A DNA stretch of 64,000 bases, from positions 62,001 to 126,000 of the forward strand of contig JAJEKB010021534.1 in assembly GCA_022393335.1 (NCBI GenBank). Reading direction: 5' to 3'. This stretch comes from Macrotrachela quadricornifera (taxonomy: Eukaryota > Rotifera > Eurotatoria > Philodinida > Philodinidae). The position numbers were made by a program, and so were the translations under genes. The number at the start of each line of letters is the position of its first letter. Positions within the stretch are counted from its first letter, which is position 1. Below the pieces are notes generated by a model that did not search any database, was not told where the DNA came from, and worked only from the letters and a program-made list of their open reading frames with translations. Of this stretch, positions 11,658-22,796 are shown one piece after another.

Positions 11658-12303
11658 ATTACCACGACAGACAGACTCTTGAATAAGAGATTATGGACAG
11701 ATATAACCAAACTCAAATTGTTAACTACACCAGATTCATCAGTTAAATTTTTACTCGATAAGTCACCATTTGATGACATTGATGAACCAGAAGAAACAAA
11801 TGTAACTACTAAACCAAAAGATTATGTCGCCATTATTGGACGAATACAACCAAATTCAGAAATATTCAGAGAAGGATCTTATCAGATTAAAATGCAATTG
11901 ACACCAAGTTTTCCAATGGAACCACCTGAAGTATATTTCATTACTCCAATTTATCATCCAAATGTTGCAAAAGATGGTAAGAAATAAAGATAAAAATATT
12001 GCAATTACTTTTTTATTAAGTTTTTTAGGTAAATTTTCTCATGAGTTATTGTTAACAAGATTTGGATGGATGTGGCAAAGAAGTTTGGTTAATGTTGTTA
12101 GCGCTGTAGTGGAACGTATCGACTTTCCTGATGTTGAATATGCTATAAGTGCTGGTTCGTTATTTGAAAATTATTGTTCTTTTTCATCATCCTTTCGATT
12201 TTTCTTTTTTGCAGACTTGGACAGAGAATATATGGAAAATAAATCTGAATTTGATCGAAAAGCAATGGAATATGTGAAAAAGTATGCTTTACCTCGATTT
12301 TGA
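11658..12303 (+). pseudogene. E2-like array copy B, Ser at catalytic position and no ATG
   Basis: Exons of about 11658-11976, 12029-12154 and 12215-12303 encode the same UBC fold as the neighbouring paralogues, with no internal stop. HPN is present (HPNVAKDG), but the residue eight places on is Ser (GKFSHELL) instead of the catalytic Cys, because TCT replaces TGT. There is no ATG where the others start; ATT stands at 11658-11660 before TTTDRLLNKRLWTD. The E3 loop is FPMEPP, and the second loop is GWMWQRS. The donor of intron 2 (G|GTTCGT) is weak. It could be a pseudogene whose frame is still open, or an inactive UEV-like decoy translated from another start. A Ser mutant E2 would form a more stable oxyester rather than a thioester. 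Confidence 0.7.
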
Positions 12304-12418
12304 ATATTATAATACATACATTTCGTCTTCTAATTGATGTTATAACTATATAATATGAAAACTTTTCAATTTTGCTTTAATTAAAGATGTTTTTGTGATT
12401 TAAAAATAACAATATCGA
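12304..12418. other. spacer after copy B
   Basis: Probable 3' UTR and AT-rich DNA up to the Helitron-like 5' end. Confidence 0.35.
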
Positions 12419-12760
12419 TATATATATATAAAGAAGAATGTTTGTCTGTCTGTTTGTTTGTTCTTCATGCATTCGGTCCCTGTACGAGCTAGCGTCACCA
12501 AACTTTCCATGGTGCATCCCCAGGCCCGGAGGAAGGTCATAGCGGGATCACCCACCGTGGGTGTGGTTGCCTGGGTGTGTATGACGGTGGATGGGATGTT
12601 ACCCATATAGTGTGATAGTAGCTTACATTGCCAAGGTTTCGACGATGGTTTTGTGAGTTGAGAGGTAGTTTTAAAGAGTGTTCTCACCATTAATAGGAGT
12701 AGGGACGGGGCGTTTGGTTGAAATATCACTCAAGTGATATCGCACTGAACTCTGCGTCAA
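12419..12760 (+). mobile_element. Helitron-like 5' fragment
   Basis: It begins TC after an A, then an AT run, AAGAAGAATGTTTGTCTGTC and a GC-rich stretch with GAGCTAGCGTCACCAAACTT. The same order of motifs starts the complete element at 12979. No Helitron 3' end follows directly, so this is a truncated or separate copy. The GC content is clearly above that of the surrounding DNA. Confidence 0.5.
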
Positions 12761-12978
12761 TTTTCCAAAAATTTAGGGAATTTGTTATGATTCTAACATT
12801 AATCGTTTTTTACCGATAATTTTTTGGTCTAAATGTGAAAATCGAAGGTTTCTGATAGATCATAAGAGAAAAATGTATACAAATGTTTCTTTGATTCACA
12901 ACTATGGTGTATCCATTTGTTTTCTATAACTCACAGAAACAGCGTATTTGTTCTTTTTCTTGACTCAACGATGACGTA

Positions 12979-13909
12979 TCTATATATATAGAGAAGAATG
13001 TTTGTCTGTTTGCTATGTATTGAGTCTCTGTGATAGCTAGCATCACAAAACTTTCCACACTACTTCCTTAACTCCTAAGGAAAGTCAACGTGTGGTTGGA
13101 ATCACCAAATGGGGTGCACGAAAGGGGCTGAGTGAAATTTCATCCCGATCAATGCAGATCGAGATTCTAATAAGTCTGTTCGCTATGTATTTAGTCATCG
13201 TGAGAGATAGCGTCATGGAACTATCCGCATCAGTTCCTTGAATGCTAAGGAAAGTCAGCTGAGTGATTGGCGGTGAGAAAGGGAGGCGTGCTTGAAACTT
13301 CATCCAAGTCGTAAGAGACCGTGATTTTACTCACTTTCTAATCAAATGACGCAGTTCAATGCAAATTTGAGAGTAATTGTGTCCAGAGTGGATGCGAGTG
13401 AGGATGTCAGCTTAAGCCCGATGAGAAGAGTCCTGTTGAAGATGCGTGATGCACGGTGGGACAAGCTCTGTGAAAGATACCTCACGCACGGCGGAAAAAG
13501 CTTTGTGAAAGATACCCCATGTACAGCTGGAAAAATTCTGTGAAAGATACTCCACGCACAGCAGGAAAAACTCTTTGAAAAATTCCTCAAGCACGGTGGG
13601 AAAAGCTCTGTAGCAGAGGTTCCAGGTACGGTGAAAAAAGTCCTGTGGCAGAGGGTGTGATGGAGGGCGAGAAGAGTCCAATGGCGAACACCTAACGCAT
13701 AGCAGGAACAATCCTGTTAAAGATGCGTGACGCATGTCTGTAAAAGTCTGATCCAAGAGGTTTCAGGTGTGACGCGAAAATTTCTGTTGCAGATGGTTCA
13801 CTCACAGCGAGAATAGTCCTGTAAAAGACGTGTTATGTACAGCAGAAAAAGTCAGATTGAAGATGCAAAACTTCAACCATATTCTCTTTGCAGCGGGTAC
13901 CTCCGCTAG
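12979..13909 (+). mobile_element. non-autonomous Helitron-like element
   Basis: The element starts TCTATATATATAGAGAAGAA and ends GGGTACCTCCGCTAG. The flanking bases are A before TC and T after CTAG, which is the expected Helitron A|TC...CTAG|T arrangement. Near the start it has AATGTTTGTCTGTTTGC. A second internal copy of the block TCTGTTCGCTATGTATTTAG is near 13175. No Rep/helicase ORF is present, so any movement would need another element. The 3' end is nearly the same as the one on the minus strand at 60822. A 35-bp minisatellite fills the right half. Confidence 0.65.
13420..13875 (+). repeat. minisatellite of about 35 bp, about 13 units
   Basis: Imperfect tandem units carry the recurring core GGGAAAAGCTCTGTGAAAGA followed by a spacer and CACGCACGG. 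Unit length is 33-38 bp, and similarity is best in the middle units (about 13455-13620). It lies wholly inside the Helitron-like element. ORFs on both strands here are only products of the repeat. Confidence 0.75.
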
Positions 13910-14650
13910 TTGTCTTATAATTATAGTTGAAAATATGTGTGTATAGTTATTAAATTATCTTTGTTTATCTTTAGAGAAAATAAAAGAAAAAAAGTCAGTA
14001 ATAACTAAAAAATAATATAGATATATTTTTCAAAGAAGTATTTTACTGAACTTATTACATATCGAATAATGTAAAGAATTAAAAACTTCGTGGTATGTAG
14101 TGTCCTCTACTGTCGACCGAAACATAAAGTTTTTCTGATAAGAACGAAGCAAAAAAGTAAGATTTAAATAAGTTTTTTATTGGATAAATTTATATTTATA
14201 TTATTAAATAAAATTCAATTCTTTTATTGATTTTTGTTTTTATATAAATGGTATCATAAATTAAAATGGATATTTCCAAGAATAGAATAATATTTATTTC
14301 CTATGACAACATATAACAGTAAAAAGAAAATACCAAGTTTTACTTCTGTTAATGTTTATATATGATATTGCGTACTTTGGAAATTTACCTAGGATATTTA
14401 CAGCTATAAAACTAAAAGAAAAATAAGTTCTCCCAGTTTTATTAAATAACCAAAACATTATAATTTCTGCTACATTATTTCATCAAATTTAAATTTTATT
14501 CCATTTTAATATAAGATTCATCGAAGATATTTTTTACACTTTGAACTTTGCACCTTATGAGCAGTATAATTTCTTCGAAGTATGCTGTACATTTTCTTTG
14601 TTTAAATAAACATATATAAAATCAAAATTAATTGCTTTATATAACATTTT
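13910..14650. other. AT-rich intergenic stretch
   Basis: No gene or repeat recognised. It ends in a pyrimidine-rich 3' splice acceptor (ATTTTAG at 14646-14652) ten bases before the next start codon. Confidence 0.4.
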
Positions 14651-14661
14651 AGATTATTATA

Positions 14662-15301
14662 ATGGGAGATACAAGCAGGTTAAATAAACCTCTGTGGACT
14701 AATATCACGCGACTCAAATTATTAACGAAATTGGATGCACCAGTGAAGTTTATACTTGAACAATCTCCATTTAATGAAGAAGAAGAAGAAGAAAATGTTC
14801 CTAAAGTACAAGATAAATATGTTATTATTGGACTAATTTTTCCGAATTCCGATATTTATAAAGAAAGTGCATTTCGAATAGAAATGATATTAACAACAAA
14901 TTATCCAAGAGAACCCCCTGTAGTCAGATTTTTAACGTCCATGTATCATCCTAATATTGAAACAAATGGTAAGACAATAATCTATATTAATATATATAAA
15001 ATGAGAAAAAAAAATTTTTATTTATTTATATAGGTGAATTTTGTCATCAATTATTGAGTAGTGCTTCAAAATGGAGGAATGGAACTACTTTAGTTGAAGT
15101 TGTCAAAGCTATTGTTAAACATATTGATGAACCTGATCTCCTTTATGTTGCTAATTTTGGTAGAAAATTTTTAATACAATTTTTCTATTTTATTATTTCT
15201 TTTATTTTATAGATATAGCTAAAGAATATGTGGAGAACAAATTAGAATTCAAACGAAAAGCATTGAATGCAGTCAAAAAGAACCTTATACCTCGAACTTG
15301 A
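14662..15301 (+). CDS. E2 ubiquitin-conjugating enzyme-like, array copy C
   Basis: Exons of about 14662-14968, 15034-15159 and 15213-15301 encode 173 residues. HPN is at 96-98 and the catalytic Cys106 is in GEFCHQLL. The acidic insert is SPFNEEEEEEN. The E3-contact loop reads YPREPP, with Arg in the Phe position of UBE2L3. The residues just before HPN are SMY where other copies have PIY. It is most similar to copy A across the first exon, suggesting a recent local duplication. Both introns are short GT-AG and phase 1, at the same positions as in the other copies. A 3' splice acceptor ends at 14652, just upstream of the ATG, so the 5' leader is probably spliced on. Confidence 0.85.
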
Positions 15302-16140
15302 TGATCACACTTTACATGACACATGTATATACCATATATTGCATTATTATTCTACTTTACTAAAAAGAATGAATTGTTTTAAAATGACGATTTTATTTTA
15401 CATGAGTATCTGTATATAAATCTTACTATTAAAATTATAGTTTATATATTTTTTTATGAACAAAAATATTTTAAAGCGTCATTAATCGTTTTATTCGATT
15501 TTCTTCATCAATAAAAATTAAGAAGAAATACCCAAATGCATAAAGTGTATTTATCTAAAATAAATACACTTTTAATTTAATTCTTTCGAAATGAAATAAG
15601 ATAGATTGTAAAAAAAAAAAAATTACGTCGTTAAAATTTTTATGCTTGGAAAAAAATTCTTTTTTCCTATTGGAATATTCCAAGCATATGTAAAAGCATA
15701 TAAAGTAGCGACATATATCATTGGTTTGTTAGTTTTTTTTTTCTACAGAACGAGAAGAATCATATGGTAAGTAATTTAAATTTTATAGTATACTTTTTTA
15801 TAACATATTTTTAACTAAATTATTCTTTTACATAAAATAATTGTATATGATTAAATCTTTTTTTTTTATTTTACATGTTTGAATGACATAAATAAAGACA
15901 TACATTCATTATCAATAAAAAACAAAAAACAAAATATATATTTTTTTCTTTTCCTTTCTTATTTTTTTTATTTGTCGTCATTTTTTTTCTATCATTATTT
16001 TCGCTGAAAGTGACTGCAACAATAATTCATACACCAACATGAATCTCTGCCTTTCTTTATATTTTAGACTAGACAAAGGAAAAATTGCATTTTAAATTTT
16101 GTCGATTAACAAATACATTAAATTTTTATAAATATTATTC
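15302..16140. other. AT-rich intergenic stretch
   Basis: Nothing recognised beyond homopolymer runs. The inverted pair AAGCAT...ATGCTT near 15640-15700 is short. Confidence 0.4.
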
Positions 16141-16164
16141 GAAATTCTTTTAGATCTAATAAAA

Positions 16165-16793
16165 ATGGCTCAACAAAAATTAAACAAGGAATTATATACA
16201 GATATAAATAGATTACGATTATTAAACAAAAGTAATTCACAACCAAGATTTATACTTGATCAATCACCATTTAATGATGATGGAGAACAGGAAGATAGAG
16301 GTGCTACTGCTAATACAGGAGAAATTGTTATTATTGGACGAATATTACCTGATTCAGAAGTGTTTCGAGATGGTGCATATAAAATTGAAATGAAATTAAC
16401 ACCCAATTTCCCATTTGATCCACCTGAAGCACGTTTTCTTACTCCAATTTATCACCCGAATGTTGCACAAGATGGTAAGATAAAACGGCAGAAGATATTC
16501 AAACTGAATTTATAATTAATTTTTTTAGGCACATTTTGTCATGATTTATTAAAAAAAACTGCGAAATGGACAAATAAAACATCTTTAGTCGATGTTATCA
16601 AAGCTATTGTACAACATATTGATAAACCTGATATTGATTATTCGCTTAGTGTTGGTCTGTTTCTTATTTTATTTTTATATTATTTATTTTGTTTATTTTA
16701 TTAGAACTTGGTCGTGAATATATGGAAAATCGACCTGAATTTAATCGTAAAGCATTAGATTATGTTAAAAAACATGCTTTACCACGATCTTGA
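16165..16793 (+). CDS. E2 ubiquitin-conjugating enzyme-like, array copy D
   Basis: Exons of about 16165-16474, 16529-16654 and 16705-16793 encode 174 residues. HPN is at 97-99 and Cys107 lies in GTFCHDLL. The variable insert is SPFNDDGEQEDRG. The E3-contact loop is FPFDPP, so Phe is kept but the following Lys is Asp. The C-terminal helix (FNRKALDYVKKHALPRS) closes the fold. It belongs with copies A-C in having Phe-Cys-His at the active site, but is less diverged in the E3 loop. A splice acceptor (CTTTTAG) ends 11 bases before the ATG. The gene is intact, and activity is plausible from the retained Cys. Confidence 0.85.
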
Positions 16794-17324
16794 ATACTTC
16801 ATTTGGTTTCAAATAAACTGTATTTTGCTTTTTTTTTTAAATAATGCTTTTGTCTGTTCAATTATATTGAATTTTGTTGTTTTTTAGATGACAGAAAATA
16901 TTTGTTAAAATTTTATATCATTAAATTTTATAATGTAAATTAATTCCAACTAAAAACTTTAGTCAAATGTGATAAGATCAAATTTTTTATATTTTTATAA
17001 GGAGATATAAAGATATTAATTCGTATTGATATGTTCTCGTTTCTTTTTTTTTTTTATTATGTTACGAGATTTTCAAACATTCGAATATTTTCCTAGTTAC
17101 GTCTTTTTTAATGCAGAAAGTAATAGGTCTTTATTTATTTATTTTTATGTTATCATTATTAATATAATGTCATAAATATACAACTAATTGATAATATCAG
17201 TCAGACAGATTTTTAACAAATTATTTTCTGGATGACTGAACTAAAAATGTCTATGATTAGTTTCTAATAACAGTTTACCCTGGAATTTAAAAAAATAACG
17301 TATTTTGATAGTCTTACAAATCAA
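16794..17324. other. AT-rich intergenic stretch
   Basis: Probable 3' UTR of copy D followed by AT-rich DNA; nothing recognised. Confidence 0.4.
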
Positions 17325-17930
17325 TTGTTCGAAGTAATTCTCAATTTTTGAGTTGATATTTTATCGATAAGCAGAGTCTAGTGAGACACGAAAAAGCCTA
17401 AAAGAACAAATGTCGATGATCCTTCCTTCTTGAGTTATGATTCGATGACTGGATATATCGCCTATGATAGAATATTCACAGAAAAATTAAATCAACGAAT
17501 TTCGACTTGAAATTCTGTCTACATGCACGTTTTATGACCCGCATACTAGTCTTGAAATTTCAGACAAAATGAATGCATTATTTTTGATATATTACATTCT
17601 CAAGAAAACGCTATTATCTTGCGTAGATATCAAAAAAAAATCATATTGTCTTAAAAACGAATATTTTATGAACGACTTGTTCTGCTATATTGAAACTTCC
17701 AGGTCAGTATACGGGTCAGAAAACTTGCATGTGGATAGAATTTTAAAGTCAAATTTTTTTTATTTAATTTTTCTGTGAATATTTTATCATAGGTGAATAA
17801 CCAATCATATGATTATAACTCAGGATGAAAGGCCTATGAGCATTTGTTTTTTGTGGGCTTTTTCTTGTCCTACTGAACTCTACTTATCGGTAAAATATCA
17901 ATTCAAAAGATGAAACTCACTTCGGACTAT
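17325..17930. repeat. 600-bp long-inverted-repeat element
   Basis: The arms at about 17325-17565 and 17690-17930 are inverted copies with moderate divergence. TGATATTTTATCGATAAGCA pairs with GATAAAATATTCACAG-type and ACTTATCGGTAAAATATCA sequences of the right arm, and AATATTCACAGAAAAATTAA pairs with TTAATTTTTCTGTGAATATT. The ORF at 17569-17778 lies in the centre and shows no domain. It is a fold-back-type element without transposase. Confidence 0.7.
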
Positions 17931-19300
17931 TCTCTCATTCGTTTAAGAATCAAAGTTTACTGTTAGAAAGAAAGAAAATGTTTTTTTTTTCTTTAACGCA
18001 TTTAGTTATAATAAGAACACGTGCAACGATAGAGTCTATAGACGATGGCGAGACATGTTGTTTTTCTCTTTTATCAAGGTCATGTCTGAGTGCTATGATT
18101 TATTTAAAAACAAAACTAAAGTATTCCTATTTGAATATCATTATTAAAAGACATTCGAATTTCTAGAATGAACTATTTATTTATTTACAATAAAAACTTT
18201 AATTGTATTGATAGATTTTATTTTACTTTTATAAAGATCATCTTAATATAAATAATCATAATAAATATTACATATAATTATCGGAAAAGTTAATTTAAAT
18301 ATCTCCTATATAATCCAAGTAATTTAGTTATGTGTTGTTTTTTTTTTATAGAGGAATGGATTCTCTTGATTTTTGATGTTCTCTAATGTTAGTAATTAAA
18401 GTTATTTAACTTCAACTTAATTTTGTGTGAATCTTTGATGTGAAATTCATGAACAATTTATATCGCGATTAATTTTAAAAAGAAAATATATAGCTATTAT
18501 TCGATATGTCCTTGTTCGCGGGATGAAGTAGGCTATTACAAAAGCCAAAACATTCGATAGTGACACATTTTCTGAAAGTCTTTCGGATAGTTCTCGATTT
18601 TCTATTATATGAATTTTACAAGAACATTAAAAAGTATCTTTATCATAGTGTTGATCTGTTTTTTTTTCTATGTCAAAAAATTGTATTCGAGATATTTATA
18701 TTAACTTTCTCAACAGACTTTTTGGAAGAGACTATACCTAAGTCTTGTTTTTAAAACTTAAAAAATATTTTTATTAGAACTCATCACTGTTAGGATACGA
18801 GACATTCCTTTTATTTTTTTCCATCTTTTCTTCATTCCATCATCATATATAAATGACTCAAACCTCACATAGGCTTTTGTTCTCTCTCTCTCTTCTCTTC
18901 TCTTCTCTTCTCTTCTCTTCTCTATGATCATGGATTCTTCCTATCATTCTTTTTCTCACCTATTTCACGAGTACGGGTTTATTCCACCACTTTTCTGGTC
19001 ATCATCTTTTGTTCTTGTTGACTTCTTCGGATTTTTCCTGATATATGTTATAGTATGTTTTTCCTCGTTTCATTGGAATATATAGCGTGTGTTTTTCTGA
19101 ATAAAGGAAGAGGGAGTTGGTAGCGAACATTCTAATTATCACATGTTACTTATTGGATAAAGCTTAGTTATGATGTAATATCACTATATTGCTGAGTCAT
19201 ACGGAACTTTTTTTAATATTTTTTTCTTCTTCTTACAACGATGATGTATAAAGTAAAATATCTTCTTCAATCTTTTCATAATAATATTGCAGGAACTTTC
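17931..19300. other. AT-rich intergenic stretch
   Basis: No supported gene. It holds the pyrimidine microsatellite at 18884-18924. Confidence 0.4.
18884..18924 (+). repeat. TTCTC pentanucleotide microsatellite
   Basis: About seven units of TTCTC, preceded by a (TC) run. Confidence 0.85.
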
Positions 19301-19334
19301 ATAATTTTCTTTTCTTTTTTAGATTACTTATTCA

Positions 19335-19972
19335 ATGTATAAATCAGCTAAACGAGTATATACTGAAATAAATAAAGTTAAGTTAGAAAATGAAAAAAAT
19401 CCAAATTTAAAAAATTTTATTATTGATCAAACTCCTTTTGATGATGATAATACTGAAGTACCAACAATTGATCAAAATGATCGTGGTCAATATTATATTG
19501 TCCTCGGACGAATATTACCAACATCAAATATTTATAATAGAAGTGCTTTTAAAATTAAATTAAAAATTCCTATCGAATATCCTTTTAAACCACCTGAAGT
19601 TGAAATGTTAACACCTATTTATCATCCAAATATTGGACCTGAAGGTGAATAAATAAAAACATAATAAAATATAAAATTGATTTAATTAATATTATTGTTT
19701 ATTTAGGAAAAATATGTATTCCTTTATTAAAAGCAACAGAAGCTTGGAATGCAACAAATACTTTAGTTGATGTGATTAATGCTATTGTTGATCATATCGA
19801 TCATCCAAATATTGATGAAGCATATTCAAATGGTTAGATTTTCTTTATTAGATATTTATTTGATGAAATATGTTTCTATTTAGATATTGCAAATGAATAT
19901 ATGAAAAATAGGTCAGTGTTTGAACGTAAAGCAATAGAAACAATTGAAAAAAATATGATACCACGACAATGA
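19335..19972 (+). CDS. E2 ubiquitin-conjugating enzyme-like, array copy E
   Basis: Exons of about 19335-19644, 19707-19832 and 19884-19972 encode 174 residues. HPN is at 97-99, and Cys107 is in GKICIPLL, a more usual E2 active-site context than Phe-Cys-His. The E3 loop is YPFKPP, as in UBE2L3. The N-terminal helix begins MYKSAKRVYTEINKVKLE, and the variable insert is TPFDDDNTEVP. The second E3-facing loop reads AWNATNT, so the Lys-Pro pair of UBE2L3 is missing. A splice acceptor (TTTTTTAG) ends 12 bases before the ATG. Intact motifs suggest an active enzyme. Confidence 0.85.
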
Positions 19973-20104
19973 AATGAGCGAATACGAAGAACAAAAATCT
20001 GAATCATCTTTGTTTATCAAGCATTCAACATTTGAATGATTAACTGTTGCATAAATAAGTTTTAACAGAAAACTAATCCCTATTTCAAAATAATAAGACG
20101 GCTA

Positions 20105-20575
20105 GGTTTTTTTTTTAATAACTTTTGAATGGATTGATATACAGAGCTGCGCTTGTTAATATTCGAACAACGAGATGAAGATGCATCAAAACCTATGTTA
20201 AAAGATTTTTTCTAATTACTTTCTGAGGAATTTTGGTGAAACATTTTCGAAAAATTGTTTTTTTTTGAAAAGTATAGAGTGGTAAATTGCATTCTGATGC
20301 CTTAAATATCTTAACCATTGCAGTTAGAAATATAGTTTTTACATAATTTTACAGTTCTTAATTTAAAAATTCTAGTATACTCTTGAAAATCAATAAATTA
20401 ATATTGCAACCATAAGAGGCATGCTATTTTTCTAAAAGTTCATTGTAGAACTCTTAGAAAGGTAGTCAGAAAAAGTTTTCTCATATAGATTTTGGTGCGT
20501 CATCATCTTCTCTCTCTAGTGATGAAAATCGTAGCTCTCTATCTGGCTCCAATCAAAAGTTATTCAAAAAGTATC
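20105..20575. repeat. diverged fold-back element, family 1
   Basis: The arms at about 20105-20215 and 20470-20575 are inverted copies: GATGAAGATGCATCAAAACC pairs with GATTTTGGTGCGTCATCATC. Right-arm words such as GGTGCGTCATCATCTTC and GTTATTCAAAAAGTATCCAC resemble the right arm of the element at 3520-4378 (GATGCGTCTTCATCTCC, GTTATTGAAAAATACTC). It is therefore a second, older copy of that family. Confidence 0.6.
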
Positions 20576-20769
20576 CACTTCCCTTTTTTTCTTACTAGGC
20601 ATTTGTTATTAGTAATTGTTAAGAAAAAATTTTCGTTATTAGAAAAGATAATAAAACACTTATCAATATTGCTAAACATGAATTGATTAGTAAATCTAAT
20701 TCAAGATCATGACGCTTTTGAATTACAAAATAATTCAAAACTTCTAGATATTCTAAATAAGATTTATTT

Positions 20770-21070
20770 ACCAGGCTCTATCAGATAAAAAGCTCTATGT
20801 TTATGTTTTCGCCTTCGCCTACAAGCAGTGTGACGCTCTTTTCCTATTTTTTATGTACGTCTATATTTCACCCTCGTCACCAGGTGAGAGATGTATCTTT
20901 TATGTGTTTGTTTGTCTGTTTGTGTTTCTATCCTCACCCACAATCTGCGACACGTCGACATCTGTGTTTCACCGTCAGTCTCAGCTAGTCGACAATCTGT
21001 GTCTGTATTTTGCTCTCACCCTCAGTTAGAGGGACTGTCTATGTGTCTTTTACCCTCATTTTCAAGGTAG
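20770..21070 (+). repeat. degenerate pyrimidine-rich tandem repeat
   Basis: Loose repetition of CTGTGTTT or CTATGTTT with TCACCCTC at roughly 40-60-bp spacing. No gene reading was supported. Confidence 0.4.
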
Positions 21071-21733
21071 ACTCTATTAGAAAAAAACTGAATTACTTTT
21101 TAATTGATTTTTTTTGAATGATTGTGCAATTCATTTATGTCATACAATGTAACTACTATCACAAGAGACAGTATGTAAACCTGTGTAATTAACAAAAAAT
21201 AATTGTTTATTTTATACTTGAAAAAGAAAAAAAGTATTTTTCGTTTTTCGGAGAAAAAAATGATTGTATAAATGTTTACTTGGTTTAAAAACAAAAACGA
21301 CATAATTAAAACAAGACTTACCTGGTAGATTATCGAGTTTTCCACATTGCACTTTCTGTTTTTTTTTCCATAAAATATATTTAGAGTTTAAAATATGAAA
21401 TACAAAGTTCTACATTTTTTATAAATTAATCGATAATTACTTGATATCAGAATAGTTTATATGTACCATAATTTGTAAATATTATACAAGAATTTAAATA
21501 TCATTTTCTTGTTTTTGTTTATTTTCTCATAATGAAAATTATATTTTAGATTTATTTAATACAAAATATTAAATATAATTTTTTATTAATCTTACTTTTA
21601 TACAAAAACTTGAAGGTTAGTTTTATTTTAAAACTGCGCAATTTATTTTTTTTTCTTCTGTTCTCTTCCTAGAGAACGAATAAAACAACATTACTTCCTC
21701 AGTGTTTTTTTTACCTTTTGTGATTCTTTTTAG
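21071..21733. other. AT-rich intergenic stretch
   Basis: Nothing recognised except a pyrimidine-rich acceptor (TTCTTTTTAG, ending 21733) upstream of the next gene. Confidence 0.4.
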
Positions 21734-21781
21734 TTCGTAAAAAATATAGTATAGTATAACATTAACTTTTATACATTAAAC

Positions 21782-22796
21782 ATGGCCTCAGATCCAAAAG
21801 CGAGAATAAAAGGAGCTATCAGATTAATTAATCAACTTAAAAATATCGGACCAACTAGCAACGCACGAGCTAAATTTATTGTCGATACAACTCCATTTGA
21901 TGATGATGAAGATAGTGCACCTTCATCATTAGAAGATTGGTTGGTAACTGGTCGATTATTACCTAATTCTGCTATTTATAAAGATGGTTCAGTTAAAGTT
22001 AATATAAAAATAGGTCAAAATTTTCCATTTAAACCACCAACAGTGTATATAGCAACTCCAATATATCACCCTAATGTTGATAAAAATGGTAAATAAATAT
22101 TATTTCATCTAAAAGGTATGTTGTTGTTTTTCTCTATTTCTTTCTAGGCGAAGTTTGTCTTGATCTCTTAAGTGGTAATGCAACATGGACACCAACATCA
22201 AGTTTAGTTACAGTTATTGAAGAAGTAACCAAAATCATCGACAATCCTAGTACTGATCATGTTAAACATCCTGGTTAGTATTAGTTTTTTTTTTAAATAT
22301 TCTTCTTTTTATATAGGATATTATAACATCATTATACTCTCCTCTACAATTGGAAGTATAAATTATATCAGAGAGTATTATATACCAAATTAATGCACAC
22401 TAAAAATTACAAGAGAAAATTTTTCCAGAAAAATTTGTTGATGAGCATTCAAGATAAAAATTTTCAACCGAAATAACACAATTTATAAATCAGCCAGTGT
22501 AGTTTTTGATGCTCTAGTATATAATTTAAGATATTTCCGTAGTTGCTATACAATCTATTAATTACACTGACAGATTCAATTTTTAATGAGTATTAATTTG
22601 GTATATGGTACTCTGTGATATGATTAACAGTGAAAATTATCGAAGAGAGTGTATTGATTTTGTAAAATTTTATACATTTTAATCTTTTCTTTTTTTTCTT
22701 TTTTTAGAAGCAGCTAGTTTATTTGATAACAATAGAAAAGAATACGAACGTATTGCATCAGAAACATTTCGCAAACATTGTGGACCGCGAAACTAA
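21782..22796 (+). CDS. E2 ubiquitin-conjugating enzyme-like, array copy F
   Basis: Exons of about 21782-22088, 22148-22273 and 22708-22796 encode 173 residues. HPN is at 96-98, and Cys106 lies in GEVCLDLL, a canonical E2 active site. The E3 loop is FPFKPP, and the insert after helix 1 is TPFDDDEDSAP. It starts MASDPKARIKGAIRLINQLK and ends RKHCGPRN, more different from the others at both termini, so it may be an older branch. Intron 2 is 434 bp, against about 50-60 bp in the other copies, because a MITE-like inverted repeat lies in it. All splice sites are GT-AG. Confidence 0.85.
22333..22660. mobile_element. MITE-like inverted repeat in intron 2 of copy F
   Basis: The arms at about 22333-22415 and 22575-22660 are inverted copies: TATATACCAAATTAATGCAC on the left, and GAGTATTAATTTGGTATATG on the right. 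There is no coding capacity. It accounts for the enlarged intron. Confidence 0.6.

Noticed and set aside
12400..12729. 109-codon minus-strand ORF
   Set aside because: It lies in the GC-rich Helitron-like fragment and resembles no protein; it is open because of base composition.
13342..13756. Overlapping ORFs of 65-114 codons on both strands
   Set aside because: They are translations of the 35-bp minisatellite and show Ser/Cys-rich repetition without any domain.
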